A stretch of DNA of 64,000 bases from Shewanella sp. c952 (GTDB taxonomy: Bacteria; Pseudomonadota; Gammaproteobacteria; Enterobacterales; Shewanellaceae), in contig NZ_BPEW01000004.1 of assembly GCF_019654975.1 (NCBI RefSeq), positions 62,001-126,000 of the forward strand, written 5' to 3'. This document shows, in pieces, positions 34,780 to 44,479 of the stretch (within the stretch, counting starts at the first letter, position 1; each line of letters starts with the position of its first letter). The notes beneath the pieces were generated by a model. The model was not told the DNA's origin. It saw only the letters and a list, made by a program, of their open reading frames with translations, and made no database searches. The position numbers and the translations under genes are program-made.

Positions 34780-36831
34780 TTACTTCTCAGTCCAGCGATC
34801 CATCCAACCGAGAACGTTGTCGTACCATTGCTCTAAGTTGTCTGGGTTTAAGATCCAATGATTCTCATCTGGGTAGACGAGCAATTCAGATGGGATCCCT
34901 TTACGCTGCATAAAGGTAAATGCTGCTAAACCTTGGCCATAAGGTACACGGAAGTCTTTCTCTCCGTGAATGACCAACATAGGAGTCTGCCAGTTATCTA
35001 CGTAGTTGACTGGGTTAAACTTTTCATACAGCTCTTTGTTCTTAGCATACGTACCACCGAACTCATATTCAGGGAACCAAAGTTCTTCAGTTACGTAATA
35101 CATTGAGCGCATATCAAATAGACCAGCATGGTTAACTAGACATTTAAAACCATCATTCCAGTTACCTTGGATCCAGTTCATCATGTAACCACCGTATGAA
35201 CCGCCTAACGCACAAGCTCTATCGCCATCTAACCATTTTTGTTGTTTGGTGACTGCAGCAAGACCTTTCTGTAGATCTTCAAGTGGCTTGCCGCCCCAAT
35301 CTTTAGTAATTGAATCGGTAAATGCTTGACCATAACCCGTTGAACCATGGAAATCGATCATCACTACGCCATAGCCAGCGCCAGCCCACAGTTGAGCATT
35401 CCAACGGCTACTGAATGAGTTACCGAATGATCCCTGTGGACCACCATGAACCAAGAAAGCTATCGGGTATTTCTCGCCTGCTTTATAGTTAGATGGCTTA
35501 ATCCAGTAACCATAAACCTCTTCGTTGTTCCAACCTTTAAAGCTAAACTGTTGATACTCACCAAACTTTATCTCAGCGAGTTTGTCTTTGTTGATCTCAG
35601 TGAGTCTATTTAAGTTTTCACCGTCTAAATTAATAGAGTAAAGATCGCCAGGCTCAACCAGAGACTTTTTACTAAACACTATCTTGTCAGCATTAATGCC
35701 AACGACACTGTTGCTACCTTCGTTATAGATAGTTTTTACGTCACCAAATTGAGTGTTCACTTCAAATATTGAAACTTGTCCTACATCTTGTGCAGTCACG
35801 TAAAGTGTTTTGTTATCTTTACCAAATGCCAAAGAGTGTGGGCTACGATCCCACATAGGTGCCACTTCTTTCTCTTGCCCTGTTACCGTATCACGTAACA
35901 TTATGCGGTAGCGGTCAGCTTCAAAGCCAGGTTTTGTCATTGCTAAGTAAGCTAAATAACGCCCATCAGCTGAGTAAGTCGGGTGTGCATCCCACGCTTT
36001 ATTAGATTCAGTAAGGTTTTTTGCCTCACCGCCATTAACACTCACTTTCCATAAGTCATAGTTGGTGATCCAAGCTTGGTCTTTACTTGGTGCTTTCGCG
36101 CTATAAACTACATACTTTCCATCTGGTGTGAATGTGACTTCTTCCATACCTGAAAATGGTTTTGGCGGTGTTTCAGTGTCTAGACCTGCTGTAACATCTA
36201 TCGCAGTCGTTACTTTTTCACCATTTAACTTGGCAACAAACAGATGGCTTCTTGAATGGTCATTCCAAGTATCCCAGTGTCTCACCATCAACTCTTTATA
36301 TTCCCTGCCTGTTGAGGTGCGAGCAGCCTCTGCTTCAAACTTCTCTTTCGAGCAGTTTAAATCTTTACACTCAGGAAAAACACGCATATTAACGACAGCT
36401 TGAGTGCCGTCATTAGAAAGCTTGAAGCCTTCTACATCGAGCGGGAAGTCAGAAACCTGTTTAGCTTCGCCACCGTCGAGCGCAAGCTGGTATAGCTGGC
36501 TAGAACCATTACGTGCTGCTAGAAAATAGATACTTTTATCATTTGGCCCAAAAGCAACACTGTGCTCTGTGCCTGAAAATTGTGTAATTTGTTTTGCAGG
36601 GGCAGTATTTGAAGTTAAATCCTGAATATAAAGGTCTGAACTGCCCTTCCCGTCTGCATCAACATTTTTCACTGCATAAACAACTTTTGTGCCATCGTTC
36701 GACAGTACAGCTGAGTGTAGTTTGTTGATTTTAACTAATTGTTGAACACTGAAAGGCTGAGGACTAGCGGCTTGAACGCTAAATGCAGCGCCCACTGACG
36801 CTAACGCCAGTATGATTGCAGTTTTTTTCAT
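34780..36831 (-). CDS. Exported S9-family prolyl oligopeptidase-like peptidase
   Basis: A 683-residue serine peptidase. A Sec signal peptide (MKKTAIILALASVGAAFSVQA, cleavage after AQA/QAA region near residue 22) sends it to the periplasm. A beta-propeller (about 40-400, repeated blade motifs such as SNDGTQAVV, TPDGKYVVYSA, SADGRYLAYLA) restricts access to a C-terminal alpha/beta-hydrolase domain. The catalytic triad is Ser545 in GGSYGGYMMNW, Asp626 in HGEKDFRVPY and His658 in DENHWI. The layout fits dipeptidyl-peptidase 5 or acylaminoacyl-peptidase-like S9C enzymes, which release short peptides. It is a monocistronic gene with its own terminator. Confidence 0.92.
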   Translation of the reverse strand: MKKTAIILALASVGAAFSVQAASPQPFSVQQLVKINKLHSAVLSNDGTKVVYAVKNVDADGKGSSDLYIQDLTSNTAPAKQITQFSGTEHSVAFGPNDKSIYFLAARNGSSQLYQLALDGGEAKQVSDFPLDVEGFKLSNDGTQAVVNMRVFPECKDLNCSKEKFEAEAARTSTGREYKELMVRHWDTWNDHSRSHLFVAKLNGEKVTTAIDVTAGLDTETPPKPFSGMEEVTFTPDGKYVVYSAKAPSKDQAWITNYDLWKVSVNGGEAKNLTESNKAWDAHPTYSADGRYLAYLAMTKPGFEADRYRIMLRDTVTGQEKEVAPMWDRSPHSLAFGKDNKTLYVTAQDVGQVSIFEVNTQFGDVKTIYNEGSNSVVGINADKIVFSKKSLVEPGDLYSINLDGENLNRLTEINKDKLAEIKFGEYQQFSFKGWNNEEVYGYWIKPSNYKAGEKYPIAFLVHGGPQGSFGNSFSSRWNAQLWAGAGYGVVMIDFHGSTGYGQAFTDSITKDWGGKPLEDLQKGLAAVTKQQKWLDGDRACALGGSYGGYMMNWIQGNWNDGFKCLVNHAGLFDMRSMYYVTEELWFPEYEFGGTYAKNKELYEKFNPVNYVDNWQTPMLVIHGEKDFRVPYGQGLAAFTFMQRKGIPSELLVYPDENHWILNPDNLEQWYDNVLGWMDRWTEK

Positions 36832-36922
36832 GGTATTTATCTTATTGTTATGTTTAAAAGAGTCTTACCGCGATTAAACGGTATTTTTATCCCAGAAGCG
36901 ATACAGCACACTATCCAAAATA

Positions 36923-36951
36923 AATGGCTTAAGCAATACGTTTAAGCCATT
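36923..36951 (-). terminator. Possible terminator of the fumarase gene
   Basis: Hairpin AATGGCTTAA / TTAAGCCATT with an interior of about 9 bases. It is followed on the minus strand by TATTTTGG, a weak U-run. It lies about 130 bp past the fum stop, so termination there is plausible but not certain. Confidence 0.5.
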
Positions 36952-37078
36952 CAGATGGTGTCCAAACTTTACCGGTCTAAGTTAACCAAGCTTCAATGAA
37001 ACTGATTAGATGATAAGTTCAGCAGCCACTTTTATCTTCCCGAATACGAGCAAGTGGTTTTCAAAAAGCGTTCATGAT

Positions 37079-38623
37079 TTAGCTATTTAATTTTACTTTC
37101 CAAATAGCAGGGCCGGTATCGTGAGCATTTACACCTTCAGAATCGACAGCCACTGTCACTGGCATATCCTTAACATCAAACTCGTAAATAGCTTCCATAC
37201 CAAGGTCTTCAAAAGCAACCACACGTGACTTTTTAATCGCCTTAGACACAAGATAAGCAGCACCACCTACGGCCATTAAGTAACATGACTTGTGCTTCTT
37301 AATAGACTCGACGGTTGCAGGACCACGCTCTGCTTTACCAATCATGCCCATAAGGCCAGTCTTATCTAGCATAAGGTCAGTAAATTTATCCATGCGCGTA
37401 GCAGTCGTAGGACCTGCTGGGCCAACAACTTCGTCGCCAACAGGATCAACGGGTCCAACGTAATAGATAAACTTACCTTTAAAGTCCACCCCTTCAGGCA
37501 GTCCTTCACCACTTTCAATTAAGCTTTGAATCCGTTTATGGGCTGCGTCTCTACCGGTCAGCATTTTACCGCTGAGTAACACAGTATCGCCGCTCTTCCA
37601 TTGCTGCATCTCTTCTTGAGTCACTGTATCTAAGTTCACACGGCGAACACTTTCACCCACTTCCCATGTTATTTCTGGCCAATCTTCTAAAGAAGGTGGT
37701 GTAAGATCAGCAGGTCCAGATCCATCTAGATGGAAATGCACGTGGCGTGTCGCGGCGCAGTTAGGGATCATCACAACGGGTTTTGATGCCGCGTGAGTTG
37801 GCGCTGATTTGATTTTAATATCTAATACAGTCGTTACACCGCCTAGACCTTGAGCACCAATACCTAATTTATTGGCACGGTCAAAAATCTCTAGACGTAA
37901 CTTCTCGTCTGTTGTTTGCGCGCCACGCTCTTGTAACTCGTGAATATCAACAGGGTCCATCAATGACTCTTTTGCCATTACTGCAGCTTTCTCTGCTGTT
38001 CCGCCAATGCCTATACCTAGCATTCCAGGTGGACACCAGCCAGCGCCCATTGTCGGCAACGTTTTCTCTACCCAGGCCGCAATATCATCTGATGGGTTTA
38101 GCATCACCATTTTAGATTTGTTTTCTGAGCCGCCGCCTTTAGCTGCTATGGCGACATCTACTTGATTGCCGGGAACCATTTCAACATGCACAACTGACGG
38201 TGTGTTGTCTTTGGTATTTTTACGGCCACCAGCAGGATCTGCAACGATTGATGCTCTAAGCGGATTATCAGGATTGGTGTAAGCGCGGCGTACACCTTCA
38301 TCAACCATCTCTTGCACTGTTAAGTCAGTCTTATCCCATTGGACAGCCATACCAATCTTAACAAAACAGGTCACAATACCGGTGTCTTGGCACAGTGGAC
38401 GTTTTCCTTCCGCCGACATACGTGAATTGATCAAGATCTGTGCAATCGCATCTTTAGCAGCAGCACTTTCTTCACGCTCATAGGCATCAGCCATTGAGTC
38501 AACGAAATCTTTTGGGTGATAATAGGAGATATATTGCAGGGCATCAGCAACGCTTTCGATTAAATCGGCTTGCTTGATTACAGGGACTACTTTGCTCACA
38601 GACACTTCCTTTTTAACAGACAC
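37079..38623 (-). CDS. fum: Class I fumarate hydratase (4Fe-4S)
   Basis: A 514-residue homologue of the iron-sulfur fumarases FumA/FumB, interconverting fumarate and malate. Cluster cysteines are found in PLCQDTGIVTCF, PNCAATRHVHFHLDGSG and the region of KKHKSCYLMAVGG. The beta-type domain at the C-terminus is visible in YYVGPVDPVGDEVVGPAGPTTATRMD. The N- and C-terminal domains are fused, as in E. coli FumA. Class I enzymes are oxygen-sensitive, suiting a facultative anaerobe that respires fumarate. It is divergent from pabB. Confidence 0.94.
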   Translation of the reverse strand: MSVKKEVSVSKVVPVIKQADLIESVADALQYISYYHPKDFVDSMADAYEREESAAAKDAIAQILINSRMSAEGKRPLCQDTGIVTCFVKIGMAVQWDKTDLTVQEMVDEGVRRAYTNPDNPLRASIVADPAGGRKNTKDNTPSVVHVEMVPGNQVDVAIAAKGGGSENKSKMVMLNPSDDIAAWVEKTLPTMGAGWCPPGMLGIGIGGTAEKAAVMAKESLMDPVDIHELQERGAQTTDEKLRLEIFDRANKLGIGAQGLGGVTTVLDIKIKSAPTHAASKPVVMIPNCAATRHVHFHLDGSGPADLTPPSLEDWPEITWEVGESVRRVNLDTVTQEEMQQWKSGDTVLLSGKMLTGRDAAHKRIQSLIESGEGLPEGVDFKGKFIYYVGPVDPVGDEVVGPAGPTTATRMDKFTDLMLDKTGLMGMIGKAERGPATVESIKKHKSCYLMAVGGAAYLVSKAIKKSRVVAFEDLGMEAIYEFDVKDMPVTVAVDSEGVNAHDTGPAIWKVKLNS

Positions 38624-38777
38624 TTATTTTGATAACCGATACATCCTGTTAATTAACCAAGATGTACGCTCCAGCAGCCTTAATGGCTTGTGTGTTTTGT
38701 TTTTATAACTTGTGTGAGCAATATGATACTCTTTCGCGACTTTGAGTGAAACATCACATTTTAGATAGGGTTAATAG

Positions 38778-40277
38778 ATGAACAATATGGCGCCTAAATC
38801 CGTTTATTCGATGCGTCTTGATTGGAATTTGACCACTGAAACCGTTTTCAGCCTTTTTTCCGACTCTCCTTGGGCTATTTTGCTCGATTCTGCTAATGCT
38901 GATCACGTTGATGCAAAGTACGATGTGATCTGCGTTGCGCCAATCGCAACTTTAACCAGCTACGAATCCTATAGTCACATCACGCAATCATCAAATAGAG
39001 AAGCATTGTTTTCGCTACACAGTGGTTCCGAAAATGAATGGCTTAATATTGATAAATATTTAGATGACCCATTTGAACTGTTAAACAAAACTATGTCTGA
39101 GTTGTTCCCTACCGCCAAGCAGAGCTCATTGCCTTTTTCTGGCGGTGCGATGGGTAGCTTTAGTTATGATCTTGCGCGTAATATTGAAAAACTGCCAATC
39201 AGCGCTGCGGACGACATAGCACTACCCAAAATGAATATTGGCTTTTATGACTGGGCGCTGGTATTTGATTATCATCAAAAATGTTGGTCGTTAGTCCATT
39301 ACCAAAGCCAGCAAGCATTAACCAAGGTAAAAAAACAACTTGATCGCTTTATTGCACAACAAGCCAATGAAACAATCGAGAAGCACTCGGCGAGTCAAAG
39401 TAAATTTGCTGGTAATAGGTTTAAATTAACCTCAGCTTGGGAAAATCAAATTGATGATTGTGACTATCAACAAAAATTCAATCAAGTACAACAATACCTT
39501 CAAAGCGGTGACTGCTACCAGATCAACCTTACGCAAAGATTCAGCAGTCACTATCAAGGTGATGAATGGCAAGCTTACCAAACATTAAGGCAAAGTAATG
39601 CCGCCCCTTTCTCTGCTTTCATGAGGCTACCTAAGCACGCAGTGCTATCGATATCACCTGAACGTTTTATCTCGCTAACAGGTTCAAAAATTCAAACAAA
39701 GCCCATTAAAGGGACCATGCCTAGAGATAGCGATCCTGCTGTCGACAATCAATTAGCACATGAACTTGCTAGCTCTGAGAAAGATCGCGCCGAAAACCTG
39801 ATGATTGTTGATTTACTTAGAAACGATATAGGTAAAGTCGCGACAGCGGGTTCTGTCTCTGTTCCGAAACTTTTTGATATCGAGAGTTTTCCTGCCGTGC
39901 ACCATCTTGTAAGTACTGTTACCGCCACATTAAAGCCATCTCTTAATGCTAGCGATCTGCTAAGATCGTGCTTTCCCGGTGGATCGATTACAGGCGCCCC
40001 CAAGATCCGTGCGATGGAAATAATTGAAGAGCTTGAACCCTCTCGCAGAAGCCTTTACTGTGGTTCTATTGGTTATATTAGCCAAGACGGGAATATGGAC
40101 ACAAGCATTACTATCCGAACCTTAGTGGCGCAAAATAATAATGATAACAATGTTATCTACTGTTGGGCTGGCGGCGGGATTGTTGCCGACTCTAAGGTTG
40201 AGGCTGAATATCAAGAAACTTTTGATAAGGTAAGTAAAATCTTACCTGTACTCACTAATATGAATCAAGAGGCTTAA
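38778..40277 (+). CDS. pabB: Aminodeoxychorismate synthase component I
   Basis: A 499-residue chorismate-utilising enzyme. With PabA glutaminase it makes 4-amino-4-deoxychorismate for folate. The PabB-type motif KPIKGTMPR (Lys forms the covalent intermediate) separates it from TrpE (PIAGT). SEKDRAENLMIVDLLRNDIG and GGSITGAPKIRAMEIIEELEPSRRS are conserved chorismate-binding segments. An in-frame ATG three codons downstream is an alternative start. It is followed 4 bp later by nudL, as in E. coli. Confidence 0.95.
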   Translation: MNNMAPKSVYSMRLDWNLTTETVFSLFSDSPWAILLDSANADHVDAKYDVICVAPIATLTSYESYSHITQSSNREALFSLHSGSENEWLNIDKYLDDPFELLNKTMSELFPTAKQSSLPFSGGAMGSFSYDLARNIEKLPISAADDIALPKMNIGFYDWALVFDYHQKCWSLVHYQSQQALTKVKKQLDRFIAQQANETIEKHSASQSKFAGNRFKLTSAWENQIDDCDYQQKFNQVQQYLQSGDCYQINLTQRFSSHYQGDEWQAYQTLRQSNAAPFSAFMRLPKHAVLSISPERFISLTGSKIQTKPIKGTMPRDSDPAVDNQLAHELASSEKDRAENLMIVDLLRNDIGKVATAGSVSVPKLFDIESFPAVHHLVSTVTATLKPSLNASDLLRSCFPGGSITGAPKIRAMEIIEELEPSRRSLYCGSIGYISQDGNMDTSITIRTLVAQNNNDNNVIYCWAGGGIVADSKVEAEYQETFDKVSKILPVLTNMNQEA

Positions 40278-40281
40278 GCTC

Positions 40282-40884
40282 ATGGACTTAGTGGATTTTA
40301 GGCTAAGATTTAATCTCCACTCTTTACCCAAAGCCCATCATTTCCCCTCCTCGCTGCCGTTCGAAGTAAAGCAACCGTTGCGTAAAGCAGCAGTACTAGT
40401 AGCACTTAGCAATTATAACGGTCAGCTTGAACTCATTCTAACGCGTAGACCTAGCCATCTACGCCAACATCCTGGCCAAATCAGCTTTCCAGGAGGCAAA
40501 GTTGAAAAGTTTGATCTGAGCTTTGAAGATACCGCTTTAAGGGAAGCTCATGAAGAGATTGGTTTACCTAATAAGCATGTCGAAGTGATTGGCTTGTTGC
40601 ATGACCATAAAACCTTTACCGGTTTTGATATTACTCCAGTTGTCAGCATTATCTCTGAGCCGTTTACTCCGGTGATTGATCCCGGTGAAGTGGATGAACT
40701 TTTTACCATCCCGCTTTCATTCTTGCTCAACAGTAATAATCGTCATATACAGTATTTTAGTCGAGGCGGTATTGAGTACCCAGTGCATTTTATCCCCTAC
40801 GGTCGATATTTCATCTGGGGGGCGACGGCAGCGATGATAGACCAATTGTGCAGACTCCTGAGCCACGATAAATCACTTTGTTAG
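40282..40884 (+). CDS. nudL: CoA pyrophosphatase, Nudix hydrolase NudL
   Basis: A 200-residue Nudix hydrolase of the CoA diphosphatase group. The extra CoA-group motif LTRRPSHLRQHPGQISFPGG precedes the Nudix box GGKVEKFDLSFEDTALREAHEEIGL, in which the catalytic REAHEEIG is intact. Such enzymes cleave CoA derivatives to 4'-phosphopantetheine and 3',5'-ADP. It is translationally close to pabB (4-bp gap), and pabB-nudL is also the E. coli order. Confidence 0.93.
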   Translation: MDLVDFRLRFNLHSLPKAHHFPSSLPFEVKQPLRKAAVLVALSNYNGQLELILTRRPSHLRQHPGQISFPGGKVEKFDLSFEDTALREAHEEIGLPNKHVEVIGLLHDHKTFTGFDITPVVSIISEPFTPVIDPGEVDELFTIPLSFLLNSNNRHIQYFSRGGIEYPVHFIPYGRYFIWGATAAMIDQLCRLLSHDKSLC

Positions 40885-40978
40885 TACGAGATAAAACAAT
40901 TGCTCTAAACAACAATACGCTCAACACACTGTTGCCCCTTTGCAGGCTTATAGAGAAAGCTAATGATAGTCGTCAGCC

Positions 40979-41314
40979 TTAGACCACGAAGCGTATATAG
41001 AGACCAGCCGCTAAAGAGCATAAAAATAATAACGGTATATTGATCCACCAGCCAAGGCGGCTATGAGTAGCGATATAATAATTGAAACCCAAATTGATAA
41101 AACTGACCAAAGCACACCACCAAACAATATCCGCCAGTAATACCGTTTGTACCGGATCCCATTCAAGACGAACCTCGGCACCTTTGCTTTTAAGGTAACC
41201 AATTGCAGTATCCGGTCTTGCTTGATCAAATAACATCAGTGCATATATTGCTAGCGACCAACCGACAATCGACATTGTGGTCAGTAGATATTGGAACACT
41301 TTCAGCTTTTTCAT
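40979..41314 (-). CDS. Small inner-membrane protein, unknown function
   Basis: A 111-residue protein from the ATG at 41314, which follows ACGGATAG. An upstream in-frame start would add 19 residues. Three hydrophobic segments are seen (about 7-29, 56-80 and 88-110), with a basic N-terminus MKKLK and an acidic/basic loop at 30-52. I do not recognise a family. It is convergent with nudL and divergent from asnS, whose start is 152 bp away. It is probably real, given the length, hydrophobic pattern and ribosome site. Confidence 0.65.
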   Translation of the reverse strand: MKKLKVFQYLLTTMSIVGWSLAIYALMLFDQARPDTAIGYLKSKGAEVRLEWDPVQTVLLADIVWWCALVSFINLGFNYYIATHSRLGWWINIPLLFLCSLAAGLYIRFVV

Positions 41315-41466
41315 CAATACTATCCGTAGTTTTAGCGCTATTTTTAAAAACAATACCAAGATCCAGACCAACTTACCTTACTTTCCACTTGAGAAAAGCT
41401 TGTATCAAGGTAATATGAACGACCAAATTTTATATTTAAAACGTTTCGTTGGAGAACTAAGCAACA

Positions 41467-42867
41467 ATGAGCATTACATCTGTCGCTTCTGTGTTTAAAG
41501 GTGACTTTGCGATTGGTTCGCAAATCACAGTACGTGGCTGGGTTAGATCCCGCCGCGATTCTAAGGCAGGGATATCATTCCTCGCTATTTATGACGGTTC
41601 ATGCTTTGACCCTATTCAGGGCGTAGTACCGAATAATTTAGAGAATTACGACAACGAAGTGTTAAAGCTTACTGCGGGTTGTTCTGTCATTATGACCGGT
41701 GAAGTTGTTGAATCACCAGGTAAAGGCCAAGCCTTCGAAATGCAAGTAACCAATGTTGAGGTTGCAGGCTGGGTAGAAGATCCTGATACTTACCCTATGG
41801 CTGCTAAGCGTCACTCTATCGAGTACTTACGCGAATTAGCACATCTTCGCCCGCGCACTAACATCATCGGTGCTGTCGCCCGTGTACGTAACTGTTTATC
41901 ACAGGCGATTCATCGCTTTTATAATGAACAGGGTTACATCTGGGTATCTACTCCGTTGATCACTGCGTCAGATACTGAAGGTGCTGGCGAGATGTTCCGT
42001 GTTTCAACGCTGGATCTTGAGAATTTACCTCGTGATGACAAAAACGCCGTTGATTACAGCGAAGATTTTTTCGGTAAAGAATCTTTCTTAACAGTATCAG
42101 GCCAGTTAAACGCTGAGACCTATGCATGTGCACTATCTAAAGTTTACACATTCGGACCTACGTTCCGTGCTGAAAACTCAAACACCAGTCGCCACCTTGC
42201 CGAATTCTGGATGGTAGAGCCTGAAGTCGCTTATGCTGACTTGGACGATGTAGCAAAACTTGCTGAAGATATGTTGAAATACTGCTTTAGAGCGGTATTG
42301 GCTGAGCGTCGTGATGATCTTGAGTTCTTTGCCCAGCGTGTTGAGAAAACGGCTATTGATCGTTTAGAAGCGTTTGTAACCAGTGATTTTGCACAGATTG
42401 ATTACACTGACGCTATCGAAATTCTTAAAGCTTGCGGTAAGAAGTTTGAGTACGATGTTGAATGGGGTATTGATCTTCACTCAGAACACGAACGTTACCT
42501 TGCCGAAGAGCATTTCAAAGCGCCAGTTGTCGTTAAGAACTATCCAAAAGATATCAAAGCATTCTATATGCGTTTGAATGATGATGGTAAAACCGTTGCA
42601 GCAATGGATGTTTTAGCACCAGGTATTGGTGAAATCATCGGTGGCGCACAGCGTGAAGAGCGTTTGGACGTTCTCGACGCTCGTCTTGCTGAAATGGAGC
42701 TTAGCCAAGAAGATTACTGGTGGTATCGTGATCTTCGTCGTTACGGTACTGTTCCTCATGCTGGATTCGGCCTCGGTTTTGAGCGTTTGGTTTCTTATGT
42801 AACAGGTGTGTCTAACATCCGTGATGTGATCCCATTCCCAAGAGCGCCAAAATCAGCGAACTTCTAA
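41467..42867 (+). CDS. asnS: Asparaginyl-tRNA synthetase
   Basis: A 466-residue class IIb aminoacyl-tRNA synthetase. An N-terminal OB-fold anticodon-binding domain ([24 protein letters not shown], about 17-100) is followed by the catalytic core. Motif 2 reads [24 protein letters not shown] and motif 3 reads [15 protein letters not shown]. The final INIRD-type [12 protein letters not shown] is typical of AsnRS. Length equals E. coli AsnS. A GGAGAACT ribosome site is upstream, and a terminator follows. Confidence 0.97.
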   Translation: MSITSVASVFKGDFAIGSQITVRGWVRSRRDSKAGISFLAIYDGSCFDPIQGVVPNNLENYDNEVLKLTAGCSVIMTGEVVESPGKGQAFEMQVTNVEVAGWVEDPDTYPMAAKRHSIEYLRELAHLRPRTNIIGAVARVRNCLSQAIHRFYNEQGYIWVSTPLITASDTEGAGEMFRVSTLDLENLPRDDKNAVDYSEDFFGKESFLTVSGQLNAETYACALSKVYTFGPTFRAENSNTSRHLAEFWMVEPEVAYADLDDVAKLAEDMLKYCFRAVLAERRDDLEFFAQRVEKTAIDRLEAFVTSDFAQIDYTDAIEILKACGKKFEYDVEWGIDLHSEHERYLAEEHFKAPVVVKNYPKDIKAFYMRLNDDGKTVAAMDVLAPGIGEIIGGAQREERLDVLDARLAEMELSQEDYWWYRDLRRYGTVPHAGFGLGFERLVSYVTGVSNIRDVIPFPRAPKSANF

Positions 42868-42893
42868 AGCTCGTTTGATATTCGCTAGTTATT

Positions 42894-42921
42894 AAAGCCT
42901 CTATTATTAGAGGCTTTTTTT
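42894..42921 (+). terminator. Terminator of asnS
   Basis: Hairpin AAAGCCTCTA / TAGAGGCTTT with a four-base loop followed by a run of T, 26 bp past the asnS stop. Confidence 0.88.
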
Positions 42922-43132
42922 GTGCCTTAGCTAAAGTGTTGCCTCTTCAATCTGTTCTTTGTAACCACGCTTACACAGTCCTCATGGAATAAACCGGAAC
43001 ATTCACCAGTAGAATGTATTTATGCGTTAGATTGCCATTTCTTATCTGACAACTCTAACTACATAACTGATCATTTATTTAGCAAATCCTAAACCCATTT
43101 CGCAACAAATAGATTACATAAAATGCGATATA

Positions 43133-43148
43133 CGTGACCCGCGTCACA
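43133..43148 (+). promoter_or_regulatory. CRP-like site upstream of hyaA
   Basis: CGTGACCCGCGTCACA matches the CRP consensus TGTGA-N6-TCACA at nine of ten positions. It lies about 193 bp before the hyaA start in the 470-bp region after asnS. In Shewanella CRP is a main regulator of anaerobic respiration, so this site fits hydrogenase control. Confidence 0.6.
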
Positions 43149-43193
43149 GTTGATTTGCTGCAGGGACATTCTGTCCTTTTCCCTTATAAATAA

Positions 43194-43207
43194 ATGATCT
43201 AGCTCAA
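43194..43207 (+). promoter_or_regulatory. FNR-like (EtrA-like) site upstream of hyaA
   Basis: ATGATCTAGCTCAA matches the FNR consensus TTGAT-N4-ATCAA at eight of ten positions. It lies 134 bp before the hyaA start and 46 bp after the CRP-like site. Two mismatches make it tentative. Confidence 0.4.
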
Positions 43208-43340
43208 GGACGCATAACCTGCCTACTTGCCAGCTCCTCAAACTCCATTAAACCTTGACGCATATCAATATTTTCACTCTTTTTGAGGCCTAGACTGATG
43301 ATGTTGAGCAAATTACTTTCAAGAATAATAAGGTTTAACC

Positions 43341-44477
43341 ATGGAAACACACGAAGCCCTATATCAGCAAGGTGTGGCGCGAATGGAGCAATTACGTCAA
43401 TTGCAACCTCGTCATAGCGAATCACTGAAAGACAAGATGCTACAAAATGGCATTAGTCGTCGAGACTTTATGAAGTGGAGTGCATCTGTGACTGCGATGC
43501 TCGCCCTCCCACTGCCTTTTAGTACATTAGTTGCAGAAGCCGCAGAGCTTGCTAATCGCGTCCCGCTTATTTGGTTACATATGGCAGAATGCACCGGTTG
43601 CTCAGAATCACTGATCAGAACGGATACACCAAACCTAGATTCACTAATTTTCGACCATGTCTCGCTCGAGTATCATGAAACACTGATGGCCGCTGCAGGT
43701 TGGCAAGCAGAAGAAAACTTAGAACACGCATTAGAAACCTATAAAGGCAATTATTTACTTGCGGTAGAAGGCGCTGTCCCTACTGCAAATAACGGTGCTT
43801 ACTTAACGGTTGGCTGTAAAGGGCATACCGGTCTCCATATTGTTAAAGAAGCTGCTGCAGGCGCTGCAGCAATTATCTCTGTTGGAACCTGTGCAGCGTT
43901 TGGTGGCGTACAAGCTGCTTCTCCAAACCCAACTGGTGCTAAAGGTGTTTATGAAGTGGTTAATAAGCCAGTCATTAACCTAGGTGGTTGTCCACCAAGC
44001 GAAAAGAACATTGTGGGTACACTCATGTATTTCATTATGTTTGGCAAACTTCCAGCGTTAGATATGTTTAACCGTCCAAAATGGGCCTATGGCGCGCGAG
44101 TACATGACAATTGCGAACGTCGTGGTCGCTTTGATGCCGGTGAGTTTGTTGAGGAGTTTGGTGACCAAGGTGCAAAAGATGGTTACTGCTTATATAAAGT
44201 GGGTTGCAAAGGCCCTTATACCTATAACAACTGCCCAACAGAGCGCTTTAACCATCACACTAGTTGGCCAGTATTAGCTGGACATGGCTGTATGGGCTGC
44301 TCTGAGCCTAATTTTTGGGATGACATGGCAGACTTTGAAAAACCACTAGGTAGACAACTACTACACGGCTTAGACGCCACCACCGATACCATAGGTGCTG
44401 TAATTTTAGGTGCCACCGCAGTCGGTATCGGTGCCCATGCAGTCGCCAGTGTCTTTGCCAAATCTGAAGAGGAATAA
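43341..44477 (+). CDS. hyaA: [NiFe]-hydrogenase small subunit HyaA
   Basis: A 378-residue electron-transfer subunit of a group 1 membrane-bound hydrogenase. A twin-arginine signal (SRRDFMKW, Arg40-Arg41, then a hydrophobic run) sends the folded heterodimer to the periplasm. The proximal cluster motif ECTGCSES, later GTCAAFGG and GGCPPSEKN, and the distal/medial cluster Cys in CKGPYTYNNCPTE and GHGCMGCSEPNFWD bind three Fe-S clusters. A C-terminal helix (DTIGAVILGATAVGIGAHAV) anchors it to the membrane. The n-region is long. It is the first gene of a tightly packed eleven-gene run ending with hypA. Confidence 0.95.
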   Translation: METHEALYQQGVARMEQLRQLQPRHSESLKDKMLQNGISRRDFMKWSASVTAMLALPLPFSTLVAEAAELANRVPLIWLHMAECTGCSESLIRTDTPNLDSLIFDHVSLEYHETLMAAAGWQAEENLEHALETYKGNYLLAVEGAVPTANNGAYLTVGCKGHTGLHIVKEAAAGAAAIISVGTCAAFGGVQAASPNPTGAKGVYEVVNKPVINLGGCPPSEKNIVGTLMYFIMFGKLPALDMFNRPKWAYGARVHDNCERRGRFDAGEFVEEFGDQGAKDGYCLYKVGCKGPYTYNNCPTERFNHHTSWPVLAGHGCMGCSEPNFWDDMADFEKPLGRQLLHGLDATTDTIGAVILGATAVGIGAHAVASVFAKSEEE

Positions 44478-44479
44478 TC

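Noticed and set aside
38752..38768. GTGAAACATCAC as a CRP site before pabB
   Set aside because: The half-sites are separated by four rather than six bases, so it does not fit the CRP geometry.
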